Positions 1 to 11,139 of a stretch of DNA of 64,000 nt are shown in pieces. Position 1 is the stretch's first letter. The number at the start of each line of letters is the position of its first letter. A program made the position numbers and the translations under genes. Under the pieces are notes generated by a model, which ran no database searches, was not told where the DNA came from, and saw only the letters and a program-made list of their open reading frames with translations. Source of the DNA: Fasciola hepatica (taxonomy: Eukaryota > Platyhelminthes > Trematoda > Plagiorchiida > Fasciolidae); NCBI GenBank assembly GCA_948099385.1, contig CANUEZ040000163.1, positions 6,392,501-6,456,500 on the forward strand, read 5' to 3'.

Positions 1-349
1 ACGCTGGTCTGTGTGAACTGAAAAGGGAGTGGACACCATCGAATCTACCTAGGTTTTTACGACAGTGTCGATAATGAAGTCCAGCGTAAGAACGTCTACC
101 TGTTCCATCTAACATTTTTAAACCCAAAGGACGATAATTTGTCCGATCAGAGCGCTCGCAGGTTGTCGAATTTACACCAGCTGTCTCACTATCCGTTATT
201 TGGACAATTTAGAGATCAAACAGCCTGGGTACAATAGTAACATTGGTCTTCCTGGTCCCTACATGTGTCATTTGTCCACCTTTTCGACACACCATCGCGC
301 GTGTAGTTTTGCAGTCTAGGGCGTCAGTCTTTCTGTGATATTCACTGAA

Positions 350-427
350 TAATTTCATTACATTATAGAAAGAGGCAAGATAGCGAACAAACACGTTTTC
401 GGTCACTTCATCCGCTGGCTAATACAG

Positions 428-492
<65 letters not shown>

Positions 493-580
493 ACGGTACT
501 ACCCTGAGGATGAAGTTACCGAAAACGTGTTTGTTCGCTATGGTGCCTCTTTCTCTGATATCTTGCTAACCATGATTAAC
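350..580. repeat. Head-to-head pair of Penelope-like 3' tails around a TA tract
   Basis: The right arm (about 490-555, +) carries the string GAGGATGAAGTTACCGAAAA followed by CGTGTTTGTTCGCTAT and a CCTCTTTCT end. The left arm (about 350-425) is the reverse complement of nearly the same sequence, again ending in the CCTCTTTCT motif. The same tail follows a Penelope-like coding remnant at 40860-40935 and recurs at 43960-44010, which is why I assign it to that class. Two copies appear to have joined through the TA microsatellite. No coding sequence is attached here. Confidence 0.65.
431..489. repeat. (TA)n microsatellite
   Basis: An uninterrupted TA run between the two inverted Penelope-like tails. 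A short TATATATAT also precedes the tail at 40860, so the TA tract may be part of the element end or its preferred target. Confidence 0.95.
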
Positions 581-1848
581 GGAAACTTCGTTGTGGAGAA
601 AATCGGGCCATGCATCATAGGACCACAGCGTAGTGAAACAACAAGCTTTAGGTTTGCTCACAATGATGTGCTAAACAGCCCGTGAATGTCAAATCTTACC
701 CTGCATTATCACTAACGAGCCCAGCGGAACCAGTTTATCCTGTTACTTACCAAAGGAGCTCAGTGAACAACTACGAAGTCAATTCGGTAAAAGTGATTCG
801 GAGACATGAAGCGGAGAATCCAATGAGGACCCAGTGAGAAAAAATTAGTAATGATCCGGGATACAATGAACTACTGTTAAACCCACTCTGGGTTAAAGCT
901 ATGCCTTTTAAACTAAGCCACTTGGGATGACTAAATTTGATATTCTGAGATGGTAATCCAGTACCTTGTAGAAGATGCACATGAATAGGGTTAGCATAGG
1001 ATGTTTAGAATCAGAGACCAGTCGCTAGACATGTAGTATACATGCCCACCAATAGACATTTTGGCGTACTCTGCTTGCCGAGACAGATAGTGGTTGGAAG
1101 GTAGGTCGATGTTGTCGGTAAATGACATGGCACAGGGTGTAAAAATCTCGACCAGCGAACCTTGGTCTACCAAGACTCGTAAGACTTCCCGATTGGGGTT
1201 TATGTGATCCGCCTACCAGATGGGCGAAGAAGTTAAATGATGTGCCCAGGTGTCGCGGCTTGTAGTGTGGTTCCGTTCGGGCCCTTTCTTCGTCTTCGTG
1301 GTTGCCTCGTATTATTCTTGTGTTGGAGTGCGCACGGTACTCAGCGAATAAGTGAGTAGTTAATTGCTTATCAGTTTGGCCCTACCCTGGTGACCTGACA
1401 TTTAATACCATCTCCACTCCAGTCTTGTTCACTCCTATAATATTTCGTCCGCTTCAATCTTATCTCAGTTTCATTGGTTATCCTACTGACAATAAATGAA
1501 AAATCACATTGACTGCAGTATACACGCGTACAGATGCAGCGAAATGGTTCAGGATACATTGTGTAAACCCATGTTGCTCATTTCTCTTCTCAAACGTGAT
1601 TACCTCACGTTAATTGGACTAAATGAGGTTAGAAAGACACAAAACAAGTGGTTGCATTACGCAAACAAAAGAAGATCAGCTTAAGATGATCTGGATTACT
1701 GTGATACAAAAGAGCCTTTTCATTATATTTGATTGATGCTATTGTTGTTCAAATGTCTAGTGTGCACAGCTTTTCTTCCGTGTTGTTCTGCTTTACTTTC
1801 CACGTTCTGCTTTCATTTGTTTTGCCCTCAACTTGCAAATGTCGTCAG
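581..1848. other. Unassigned non-coding stretch
   Basis: Only short open frames without recognisable motifs. I see no gene and no clear repeat here. Confidence 0.5.
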
Positions 1849-1993
1849 GTGGCAAACAAAACTGTGAACATACTCCGGATGGATCGATTCATCTATAATG
1901 ATGCACCTCAGGCGCCGTGTGTGCTATTTAACTCACTGCTAGTCGAAAACGACCAGCTGGTTATGAAGCACAGTGGTCTAATGCTAAGCACAG
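1849..1993 (+). CDS. Candidate orphan exon, unknown protein
   Basis: A 145-nt stretch is open in one frame between a pyrimidine-rich acceptor (ending GTCGTCAG) and a donor ACAG|GTACGC. It encodes about 48 residues beginning VANKTVNILRMDRF and containing APCVLFNSLLVENDQ. No family was recognised. A weakly similar peptide (YPCVVFNSLGEND) is encoded near 50750, so this may be an old repeat rather than an exon. No phase-matched neighbour was found. Confidence 0.25.
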
Positions 1994-2554
1994 GTACGCA
2001 GGTAATTAAATTTGTTCCACTAATACCACTTTGTCAAGCGTTTGCTCTATAATACGAAAGTGTGAAGGCAATCGAAATTTATTTTTATTTGTGATAAGGT
2101 TTTAAGGTGCTTTGAAAAAGGCTGCGTGCAGCTCAATGTGCTAAACCTTCGTGTCCAGGATCCGTCCAAACAAACGCAATCAGAAAATGGTAGTCAGAAC
2201 ATTCTGATACAATCAAATCACTTCATGATTGGTCACGATACTATCTGCCAACAATGTTACGTCAGGCCTCATATGCAGATGAACGTGTAGCACATGAAGT
2301 CAATCGAATACCTACTTGCCATTCTTGTCTTCTCAACTGTGGGTGTGCATTGTTCCGGGTACGAGTTATTTCAGTTTATAGGAGTTGACTGAGTAGATTC
2401 AAGTCTCGAAAACACTCAGAGATGGGGAATATTTTCGGTAGGAAATACTCATTGTGCATAGTATGATTCATCGTGCTGGAAAAGGCTGATATGTCATTAA
2501 GTAGAAGTCCGACGAGGTCCAGTCTCAACAGACCGGTTTGTATGGTACATCTAG

Positions 2555-2715
2555 TTCTGCACTAGCAACCACTCTATCCCGTGAAAGGACACTCTAGCAA
2601 ACATACAGGGGGAAAACAATCTAACGGTCAAAACATCCACTAAAGTGATGTGGGAATAAAGTACCCAGGTTTTCTCTGAACTTGACATTTGCCCGCCCAG
2701 AGGATACACCATATT
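2555..2715 (+). repeat. Old dispersed repeat, copy 1
   Basis: Similar by eye, with many substitutions, to 11140-11275 in the same orientation. Shared order: CCACT.TA, GACACTC.AGC, ACAT.GAG/GGG, AAACA.TTTA/CTAACGGTC, then GTACC.AGGTT. It is unclassified and could belong to the 5' region of the LINE that follows copy 2. Confidence 0.5.
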
Positions 2716-4080
2716 ATTCGTTTGGTAGGGATCGCGGCCTAGGGTAGAGTAACCAAACATTTAAGATACACCCATACCACGCAAGGGTACAACGCTGTCC
2801 TATTTGTGGGGCATGGTAGGTTTGTGCCGGTCACCATCTTGAATATGCAGGGACAACGAGGGAAATGTTCTTGGTTTGTCAAAGGAAAACGGGTTTACAC
2901 ATCCGAATAATTCTTTAAATGTCCAATAACATTGAAATTATGACTGTCAAATGCAGCTGATTAGGCGAGTCAAGCCGGATTCAAAGTTTATTTACAGACC
3001 TACATGAACTTTTCGAACCTGCGTTCTTTGACGGTCTAACCTTCCGGAAAGCGGCGAATTAGATCCTCGCACAAAGCTACCATGACTGCATCTGGAACTG
3101 AAATCTCACACATGATGTGCCCTTGCATTGTTTGGGTGTATCGGGAAGTTTTGATCACTGTATCCTAGGCTGTAATCCCAAAATGATCAACAGTGGCTAC
3201 TAAGCTGTTGATGAAGGCAACTCAACGGTAGGAAAGCCTGTAGTGGTTGGAATATTTAGTTGACAGACATCGCCATAGTTACTCAGCTTTGTGAGCGTTA
3301 TTAGACACACGACCACGTTAACTTCGACGGTTTAATTTGAAGTGGTAAGTCACGCATTTCTTCGTACTTAGAGCCGAAAAGCCCTTTCGCGTTTGTGTGG
3401 GAATGTGAGTCCCGTAGAAACGATTGTTTGCTTGTTGTACGACTATCATCTTTGATGAACGTAGTCCTGACAACCAAACAGAGTTGTTGACGATTGATCT
3501 CACTCTTACCAAGGTTTATTGACATTTCTACTCCAAGGAGTGATTTACCTAATATTCCAAGTTTATTCACGTCAAATGGCTCACATTTCTGATGCACGGG
3601 ATACCCTTCTAGGGAAATCCCACGCTACTCACTCCCAGTTGAACTGCTGACGAACTCGGTTGGTAGCAACGGTTCAGTAGACGAACACCTTTTGGGACTC
3701 GTGGGAGATAGATTGTCTGATTGATTGTTAACAGCCATCCTTACTGTTCCATGTTAGTCGTTTTCTAGTCTATAGTGATCTGGCTTTCAGATGAAATTTT
3801 TTGGTTCAGCTATTTTGAGGAACTTCGCTTCACCACCTCGATGAACATGAGGAGACTAATAACGACTGTCAACAAGGTTGGCAGGTTAGAAGCACCTGTT
3901 ACTGACTGATCTGACGGATCGAGGCAGATATGTTAGAAAACGGCATTCTCAGTTATTCTCAATTTTTGTGATATTCAATCCTAGGCTTTGGGTCAGAGAG
4001 AAATATGGTCAAAAATCCTTGGTTGATCAGCGTGAGAAGCAGTAGCGATTATCGAATGAGTCATCATCCGATAAAGATGC
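2716..4080. other. Unassigned non-coding stretch
   Basis: No open frame with recognisable domains and no clear repeat. A few short frames on the minus strand around 3300-3600 have no recognisable content. Confidence 0.45.
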
Positions 4081-4084
4081 TCAG

Positions 4085-4260
4085 CTAGCCCCTGAGGATC
4101 GTGAAAGTGCCAGGGTACAGCCGTTTTGCACGTCTCGTTGAGAGTTGTCGGCAGTACATATCCAACGAACCGCTACTGGGACTCGAGCCCCGAAGCAAAC
4201 GATCGTGAACCAAAAACCCAACCACCGGGTTATCCGTGTTGGCTATGAACGGTTTGTTTA
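4085..4260 (-). repeat. tRNA-like SINE copy (minus)
   Basis: Read on the minus strand it has the head CCGGTGGTTGGG (4211-4229), then a B-box-like GGGGCTCGAGTCCC (4178-4191), then CGTTGGATATGTACTGCC. The same order occurs at 15050, 27855 and (minus) 38185. An A-box-like and a B-box-like block about 40 bp apart suggest a tRNA-derived SINE. Confidence 0.6.
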
Positions 4261-4621
4261 ACGTCACTAATGCATGATCCAGTGCTATCTTATCTCTGGA
4301 TTTCGTTGTCCTCACTGCGATGGACTTGTAGGGTCGACCTACGGGGAGTGACGACATTACGTTACTACTAATAACCTGAAGAGCTTGTCTAACACATCAT
4401 GCTACTGATCAAACAACCAAATGTTGTGTGAGGAAGGAAACTCATTGCCATTTTCGTGGCTTCATTTCAATTCAGTCCAGTCAACCATCATGCTTCCAAT
4501 ACTGCGCTGTGGCTTTGGTAACCATCTGGCGGCGTCGTGAAGCTTAGAGTAAAATAAATAAGGACACAAAGTGAAAAAATCCGAAAACCAAATTTGAGCA
4601 GGAATTATGTTGTCAATAACA

Positions 4622-5950
4622 CAGCCTGAATGCAACTACGCCACTGGCAGCGACACCTAGTCATACCACTTATTTCCCCCAACTATCTAGAAGGCGGGAC
4701 TCGAAGACCCCAACACGGAATTCTAGCAAATCCTATTTAGTCACGTTCTGTGATCAAAGATTTCATACTATTTTCCCACGTCATAGGATGACCACATAGG
4801 TCAATCTTACAACCATTTCCTGTCTCGGAGAACAGCATACACCAAGGAAGTCTATCGGTGGATATGCGTAACACATGTATCAACCACCTTAGCCCGTATA
4901 GATTCAATACTTGTCCTAGTATCTGACCAATGGTTCCCAACACCCTACACCGAACCTCAGCATTGCGGATACAGTATTCCCACGCCGGCACCGCGGATGA
5001 TTGAGATTGTTATTAACTAGACGCACCTTCTGCATACATGATGAAACTCCATCTGATATATGTTCCCTTGGTAAGATTTAACTGCCTAGCAAACAAAACG
5101 TGTCTACATCAGCTCGAGTTTCCCCCGATAACACGAGGATTGACATAGATCCAACCCAGTCCTCAAGTAGCGTTCTACATTTCGAAGGCGCAGAACGCAC
5201 CCCATACATTAATACACTCATGTTCGGGCCATCTAGGAAAGCTTGTAACTTACCTGGACATTTATTCAAAAGAACAATATTGTCCGCGCATTTGAAATCA
5301 GACTGATCGATGGCACTATTCTCACACGAGGATAGGGCTATCTCAAGCACCATTTCAATCACAAAGTTGAAGAGGAAGGACGATAGTAGGCTAACCCAAT
5401 GAACACCACTTCTCTTCATGGACTTGAGTGAAAGACCCCCCCAAAAATATAATCGGTTTCGGCTGTTTTCATACAAGGATTGGAAAAGAGAAATAAATCT
5501 CTGTGGCACAAACTTCGGTGAGGGGTGGCACCAGAGAGAACTGTGCAGTCGATTGAATCGATTGCCGCTTTCATAATGAAGAAGACAGATGTGGACCTAC
5601 GGATGGTGTACTGGTGTTCTAAAATTTGTTGAATGGCAAATATGTGGTCGATACAAAGCCGACCAGGTCTGAACCTGGCTTAATTCTCACAAGTAAACAT
5701 TTCGCTAGCATAAGATAATCGGCGAAGAATAATCTGAATGAGCAGCTTGGTTAGGACACTCACCTAGCTAATTCCTCTCTGGTTTTCACGAGAGGACCTA
5801 TCACCTTTCTTGTAATTTGGCACAATCACTGATTCAAACCATTCTCTGTGAATTTTTTCAATAAATCCAATTATCCCCAGAAGTTTTATTTACTCCGGAA
5901 CCGAAACTTTACCCTAATCCTCGAATCAAGATGCAGACAAACAATCTGAT
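4622..5950 (-). mobile_element. 5'-truncated RTE-like LINE, minus copy (left arm of inverted repeat)
   Basis: Reverse complement of 13200-14528. It encodes the C-terminal half of a non-LTR reverse transcriptase: near 5660 the finger region with FRPGR/FRPGL-type residues and the D...FAIQQILE block, then a region normally holding YADD but here reading F-K-C-A-D-N-I, and the terminal block CRCQWRSCIQALS-like near 4625. The longest intact piece is 143 aa (5509-5078). Stops and frameshifts break the rest, so it is a dead copy. Its core is nearly identical to the plus copy (see findings). Confidence 0.85.
4722..5913. repeat. Inverted repeat core, left arm
   Basis: Pairs with 13235-14426 in reverse complement at a constant coordinate sum of 19148 with no net indel. 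I saw only two substitutions, in the FRPG region (about 5650-5685). Homology continues outside on both sides but is clearly more diverged. Confidence 0.85.
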
Positions 5951-7638
5951 GCAGTGGCTACTTGTGTCAATACAAAAAATGGACAAGGGTCCCTATCACA
6001 TCACCTCAAGTGTATAGAAACCAACTTTCGTCTACGGAAAAAAATAGGTAACGCTTTTTGGAATTAGATTTTTGGTGTTTTGTAGTGCTCATATTGGCGG
6101 ACATGCTTCTGCTTCGACTTACTGTGAAACTAAGCGGTTTGTTAGCCTTGCTAACCCGGAGATAAATGGTGTTGGTTTTTTTCGGCGACAAGGTAATGTC
6201 CTCATGATCATTGGATTTTTCCCAAGTGTGGAAAAAATGTTAACTACCCGGGCGCTGTGTAAGCTGAGGTGGTGTAAATTCGTGTGTTTTTCAGCAGGTT
6301 CCGGGTTGAAATTCCAACTTGGTGATTGTGTATTGACTATTTTCTGGTAACCTAAAAAATGATTTTTTTCTTGACCATTGTTCAATGTCCTTTTCATGCA
6401 AACCTTTTTTGGACCAAAATGTGTCGAAGTGATATTTTCCAAATTCCGAAAACTGCCGTCCACCTTCTACCGTTTTCATTCGGGGAACTGATTGTCTACC
6501 ATAATGTTGTGTTAGTTTCTCATCTCCTGCACCTACACCCACTGGTTTTTATACTTCTTCGATTTTTCTTTTCTGTTTTGGACGGAAAAGTTTGATCTTT
6601 TTGTTGTTGTCGTTGCTCTTGTTGTTGCTTTTGTTGTTGTTGTTGTTGTTGTTGTTGTCGTCGTCGTCGTCGTCGTTGCTGCTGCTGCTGCTCTTGTTGT
6701 TATTATTGTAACAACATCGGTATCCTTGTTGACTTCGTCATTCTCAATCTCCTTGACAAATATGGATCGCTTGCTTCCGGGCTATTGAATATCGCTTGTT
6801 AATGCCTTTGACGTATTATATTGGACACATTTTGTGGCTCATTCATCAAAATATCATTGAGAATTCTCCTCACCCAACCATCTGTTTATTGAAACAGTTT
6901 TAGTCCTACGATCGGTAACCTAATTGTGCAGCATGACAAGGTAGTAGGTGAGCCAAATGATCGACTTTGTCTTCCAACCAAATGTATTTTGCCAACCAAA
7001 TCATTTTCCTCATCCCATGAATGGATTCGTCTACAAATCCTGTGTTTACCGAAAGTTCACGTTGTATTGGGTGCACAACATGCCTAATGACTTGACTTGA
7101 GCTACATTCATAAAGTGCACATTGCATTATTCTAGGATTCCAAAAAATTGTGTAGTAGCTACGTGGGGTAAGCAAAATGGCTTGTGCAGTTTAGATAAGC
7201 TGATATTAAACGGAATGAACCGATATTTATCTTTATTCCAATTTATCCATGGAGTCCCACCCAATCCCAAAACAATCATTTCACTTGAAAATTAGCTCTA
7301 TTTTGGGGCAATGTCTTACCATCATAGTGACGAGAAAACATTGTGACTAGAAACAAACAGTTTCATATGACTAGCATATGGTTACTACTTGCGTCAATTT
7401 TCAGGAATCGACCAAGACTTATCGCTTCCCTAAAGAAAATCCTGTTGCTCTACTTTGTTAGAAGTGAAATTGTTTTTACTATTATTTCCTTATGAACTTT
7501 CTACTCTAGGGTGATAGTAGGTAGGTAAGTAGGCAGGCAGCTATGTGTGTATGTGTCAGTTTTTCTCGTAGGTAGAGTAATCTGAACTAACCCATCATGT
7601 TTCATAGTCATTTTCAGCCAATCAGCGGTATTTTATGC
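5951..7638. other. Unassigned stretch upstream of the neuropeptide gene
   Basis: Contains open frames on both strands at 6072-6595 without recognisable domains, and the trinucleotide tract at 6601-6710. I see no supported gene. The promoter of the downstream gene presumably lies near its 3' end. Confidence 0.4.
6601..6715. repeat. Compound trinucleotide microsatellite (TTG/TCG/TGC)n
   Basis: Successive runs of TTG, TCG and TGC with scattered interruptions, ending in TTATTATTG. The succession of related triplets suggests point substitution followed by local expansion. Confidence 0.9.
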
Positions 7639-7656
7639 TATATATATATATATATG

Positions 7657-7695
<39 letters not shown>
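7639..7695. repeat. (TA)n microsatellite 55 bp upstream of the neuropeptide start codon
   Basis: TA run with two interruptions (GTATATACA). It creates a spurious Tyr-Ile open frame upstream of the ATG at 7750. It may lie in the promoter or 5' UTR of the downstream gene. Confidence 0.9.
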
Positions 7696-7699
<4 letters not shown>

Positions 7700-7749
7700 A
7701 GTTTATTGGGTGTGTCTTACACTCACAAAAACTAGGCCACGTGGAGGAA

Positions 7750-7801
7750 ATGCTCGGTCACACTTTCATTGCATTTAGTTTGAACATTGCTCTTACCACC
7801 G
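7750..7801 (+). CDS. Neuropeptide precursor exon 1 (signal peptide)
   Basis: Encodes MLGHTFIAFSLNIALTT and one base of a Gly codon. Donor ACCACCG|GTAAGT. The exon is nearly all signal peptide, as is common in flatworm secreted proteins. It might extend upstream to an acceptor-like AACTAG at about 7736. Confidence 0.7.
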
Positions 7802-9125
7802 GTAAGTCATTCATGGATTCATCGCTGCCGGAATTTCGTAGAGTGAGATAGGATTGAAAAAGTGTGTGTATGTGTGTGCTTACATTCCCATAGGGTTACC
7901 AAATGAAAGCATCAAAGGAAGTGCGGAGTTGAAAAGAGAAGAATGTGAAAGAAAATTTCCGGAGTGTCAGTCCATACATGGTAAGGAGATATCCGTTCAT
8001 ACACATGGATGCTAAGCGCGATTATTAGCTTTATGATTAGTATTATTATTATTGGGATAACTATTATTATTAGTAGTAACTGGATGATGACGATGATTTC
8101 AAAAATGCGAATTAAATGGCGAAACTTTCATTTCCATTTTGTTGATCTCTTTTTTCATTATTCTTTGGAAGAAATCGATGAGATACCGAGAGAAAATCGC
8201 GTAAGTTTTCAACCTCATGAATAATCTGTCAAGTTTACAAGTCAGACATCACATTTCTAAAATAATGTTATCTTTCCATGGATAATTATTGATATCAATC
8301 TGTAAATCGCCAGCTGCCTTCAGATTAGCTTCGTAATCTAGCTGATGTGACACAAAGGATAGTTGGAATTCAGGTGTTTATACTTTCGTACCAAACCTAT
8401 CAAGAGGTAAACGTGCGACCGCTTTGAATTGACCGAGTGGTTGGTAAAACTTGTCAGCATCTCATTCCTAACTAAGGAGAATCCTCTATTTCTTTTCTAC
8501 CCACATCCTAAACAAAAAAGTTGGTGTTTTTGAAGAATTATCCCATTTATTTCCGTTTTCTTTCCGCTTACCAGATGAGAAACCAATTGAGTACACTAGA
8601 TACAAATTATGTTCTCGTTCCATAGGTACCTACAGTTGTTCGTGACGAATCCAAAGACTCGTTTACACTGTGTGAAATACTTTTGAAGCGATGTAAGTTG
8701 CCTTTGTAGTATACTGCTCCCATTGGTCATGGTTGTCTTCAGAAAAGAGGTTTGAACAATTACATGAAGAAAACACACCCAATGACGGTTTCAGACGTTT
8801 TTTGACTAAATAACTCAAAGACAGATTGACTGGCTGATTGACTGACTGAATGAGAGACAGATGATTGACTGAATGAATAAATGAGTGGTACACATGAGTT
8901 TTGACTGCTGAACGCGGTAAAAAATGGAATAATAGCATAAATTATCACACCCACAATTCGTTTTCCATTGAGTCATTTGTAAAAATTTCATTTCACTTTT
9001 TCTGAGTTGTTTTATTCTCCTAAACACATTTTGATCCTCTGTTCCTCTGCTTCATTTCAGGTGAGTCCGAAGACAAATCGCAGGGAGTGCAAAGACGGAG
9101 TCTAAGGATGTTACGATTGGGTTGA
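7750..9125 (+). CDS. Myomodulin/AVRLMRLamide-like neuropeptide precursor (5 exons)
   Basis: Exons 7750-7801, 7894-7980, 8172-8200, 8626-8692 and 9061-9125 join in one frame through four GT-AG introns with strong donors (GTAAGT, GTAAGG, GTAAGT, GTAAGT). The product is 99 residues. Residues 1-18 look like a signal peptide with hydrophobic core TFIAFSLNIAL. The mature part is charged and has four cysteines in the pattern C-x6-C-x29-C-x6-C. The end is V-Q-R-R-S-L-R-M-L-R-L-G-stop: dibasic cleavage after RR plus Gly amidation would release SLRMLRL-amide. Molluscan myomodulins end in MLRL-amide, and flatworms have AVRLMRL-amide and myomodulin-like prohormones, so a secreted neuromodulatory peptide is the natural inference. 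Other KR sites could be additional cleavage points. The start ATG is chosen because it directly precedes the hydrophobic segment. A non-coding upstream exon is possible. Confidence 0.78.
7894..7980 (+). CDS. Neuropeptide precursor exon 2
   Basis: 87 nt, symmetric (phase 1 in, phase 1 out), acceptor TTCCCATAG, donor CATG|GTAAGG. Encodes LPNESIKGSAELKREE, then CERKFPEC (the first C-x6-C pair) and QSIH. Because it is a multiple of three it could be skipped without a frameshift. Confidence 0.72.
8172..8200 (+). CDS. Neuropeptide precursor exon 3 (29-nt microexon)
   Basis: Acceptor after TTTTTTCATTATTCTTTGGAAG, donor CGC|GTAAGT. Completes a Glu codon and adds IDEIPRENR. Phase 1 in, phase 0 out, exactly what both neighbours need. 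Too short to be found by an open-frame scan. Confidence 0.65.
8626..8692 (+). CDS. Neuropeptide precursor exon 4
   Basis: Acceptor GTTCTCGTTCCATAG, donor CGAT|GTAAGT. Encodes VPTVVRDESKDSFTL and CEILLKR. It holds the third cysteine and a KR site. Confidence 0.72.
8818..8882. repeat. Degenerate (ATTGACTG)n simple repeat
   Basis: Repeated GATTGACTG/GACTGAATGA units in intron 4 of the neuropeptide gene. A similar GATTGACTGATTGATT run occurs at 23205-23225. Confidence 0.7.
9061..9125 (+). CDS. Neuropeptide precursor exon 5 with the amidated peptide
   Basis: Acceptor TCTGCTTCATTTCAG. Encodes the fourth Cys, ESEDKSQGVQ, RR and SLRMLRLG, with TGA at 9123-9125. An AT-rich AATATAAATAA at about 9187-9197 could serve as polyadenylation signal. 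Confidence 0.78.
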
Positions 9126-10930
9126 GACCACAATCTGATGTGGATAACTAGGGAGCCTGATTATCAAACAAGCATTGTATCGTAAAATATAAATAATTTT
9201 TTGAAATATATTCCACAAGCTTATTCGAATTTATCTTTATCCTTGAGTGGATATGAAGACAACTGTTTGGGTATCGGTTATATCGTGTAATACAACGGTT
9301 AGATCTCTACCATTTCCAAGCCTGAGATTTCCCGATGGCACATTGTTTATTGGTGCTGTTTCAGCCCATTGATGCTAAATATTTCCATTGTGGCTGCTGA
9401 TAACAGTAGCAGTAGTTGGCTTTGACTTTGACTGATCTCAGTCATGAAGAAACTTGGATGGTACCCTTCGAGAGACCATCAACAACATCGTGTTGCCACC
9501 CCTAGATTCAAAAGTGCTATGATGGTGCGAAAGTGGTGGTGGAAAGTTATCGACGGATTCCAGCTGCCTTGTTAGTGGTATGTCGACGAATATGAGCTCA
9601 TTATGAATAACCTGGTCCCCCTTGTTACATTGGCGGCTTCTTCTGCAGAACAAACCAAATGAAGTGCATTTCGTGAATTGTTCGTTCAATGGTATGTCTT
9701 CCATGAACGCCGTCTTTATCGCAAACCTGGCCCTAGTTTCGGCTTATCTATTCACACTGGTCTCCTTAAAACGCCATATTCAGTCAGAACAACTATTAAC
9801 GGTTAACTGATGGCTGCCGTTCTCATGGCTACTTCTCAGTGGCTAACTAACTCGGAAATCAACACAATCCCAGACATGAAAAAGTGGCGAGAACTGAAAT
9901 TATGTTATCAAGTTGATGGTTAGGAGTATCACTTGTCATGACTCAAAGTCATATCTTCTGCTCCATAATCTGTGACTGGACGGATCTCTTGAGTCCCAAC
10001 GCGGGAGACCGGCACGACGTAAATGACCAAGTGCACTGATCTGACTTGCAGTACCTTTTTGTCACGTTGCTAAATTATCAAATACGAGTGCTCATTTATA
10101 TGCTTATCTTCTCAATGATGACGTAATATTGTGCTAGTGGAATACTATCAAATAACTAAGTCAACATCATCAATCCGACTAAGGATTCAACCAGTGTAAT
10201 TTTTTTAGTTTCATGATTGCCAGACGGTAGTAAAAAGAATGTCCACATATCATTGTGAATTGGTCTCTTTCGCGCATCAATTTCATTCCAATGATACTAT
10301 GAAGCAATCAGGTAAGGATGATATGCAACAAGATAAGCCCAAGGCTTGTGCGGTGATTTGACCCCTGGTCTCAACATCCCGCACCTAAACTGAGCACTAC
10401 TGAGATGGTGCTTCCATCACGCTTAATCAGTGTTGCGGACATATCGAGGCTCAAACACTGAGGACTACCGCGAGTCTCCATCTTGTAAAGCACACTGTTT
10501 ATGAGTCTCATATAAAATGAGTGATGTAGATGACATATGTCTCAGTGTTTCCGGCTTCCAACATGAACTCCAGGTCGACCAAATGAGGTCCTTTGATACC
10601 GACGTCGACTTATGCATGTCTCTTCACCAAACAGTACATAAGCACAAATATGGGGGATCAAGAGTAACTACCTCGTCTGTGCATCTGCCCAACACAATCT
10701 GACAGACTTTGCAGTTTGCTCAGTGTATACCGTTTGCTGACAGCAACAGTGTATTTAACCTTCTAGAATCAAGTATCTTTAAAAGAAAAACTAACTGTCA
10801 AGGTATGAGGACTAGTGAAGAAAAGCACCATTGCCATATCCCTTTTCGTTCCATTTGCACTGAGTGTTTTTGATCAGGAATCAACAATTTTGAAACCGAG
10901 TAGGGTGATTTTTGCTGTGAAATAAGAAGT
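9126..10930. other. Unassigned intergenic stretch
   Basis: Begins with the 3' UTR of the neuropeptide gene. Short open frames at 9438-9810 and 10517-10702 carry no recognisable motifs. I see nothing I can name. Confidence 0.45.
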
Positions 10931-10934
10931 TAAT

Positions 10935-11060
10935 CAAATGATTTATCATGCAGTGAAAGCGCTCAACATACCATTAAAAACCATGAGAGCACAACTGCAC
11001 AGCTGTTTCATCAGTCTTGTGAAGAATCATCCAACGAGCGTAAGTGACAACAAGCTGAAG
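10935..11060 (-). repeat. SINE tail fragment (minus)
   Basis: ATTTATCATGCAGTG, then CACAACTGCACAGCTG, then CTTGTGAAGAATC. In reverse complement this matches the 3' half of the SINE at 27855-28065 (AACAGATGTGCAGTTGTG ... GTGCATGACAAATCATTT). Confidence 0.5.
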
Positions 11061-11139
11061 TTTCACTCATGCATGACAGGTCAGTGGTTAGATTCCAGAC
11101 GAAGTTCTATCTCTCTGAACCAGTTGCTGGTTCACGTGT

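Noticed and set aside
490..560. Hammerhead ribozyme in the Penelope-like tail (CTGAGGA...GAAA)
   Set aside because: Penelope-like elements can carry hammerheads and this copy has CTGANGA and GAAA. However, no stem II can be drawn between them, and the CTGA part is not kept in the other three copies.
5078..5509. 143-aa minus-strand ORF as a host gene
   Set aside because: It is the RT part of a dead LINE, present identically in the inverted copy at 13639-14070.
6006..6595. Overlapping ORFs on both strands near 6.1-6.6 kb as a gene
   Set aside because: No domain, no convincing splice partners, and similar openness on both strands suggests chance or an old repeat.
7597..7749. Upstream start for the neuropeptide ORF, through the TA repeat
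   Set aside because: It would encode a Tyr-Ile run created by the microsatellite and bury the signal peptide. ATG 7750 is better.
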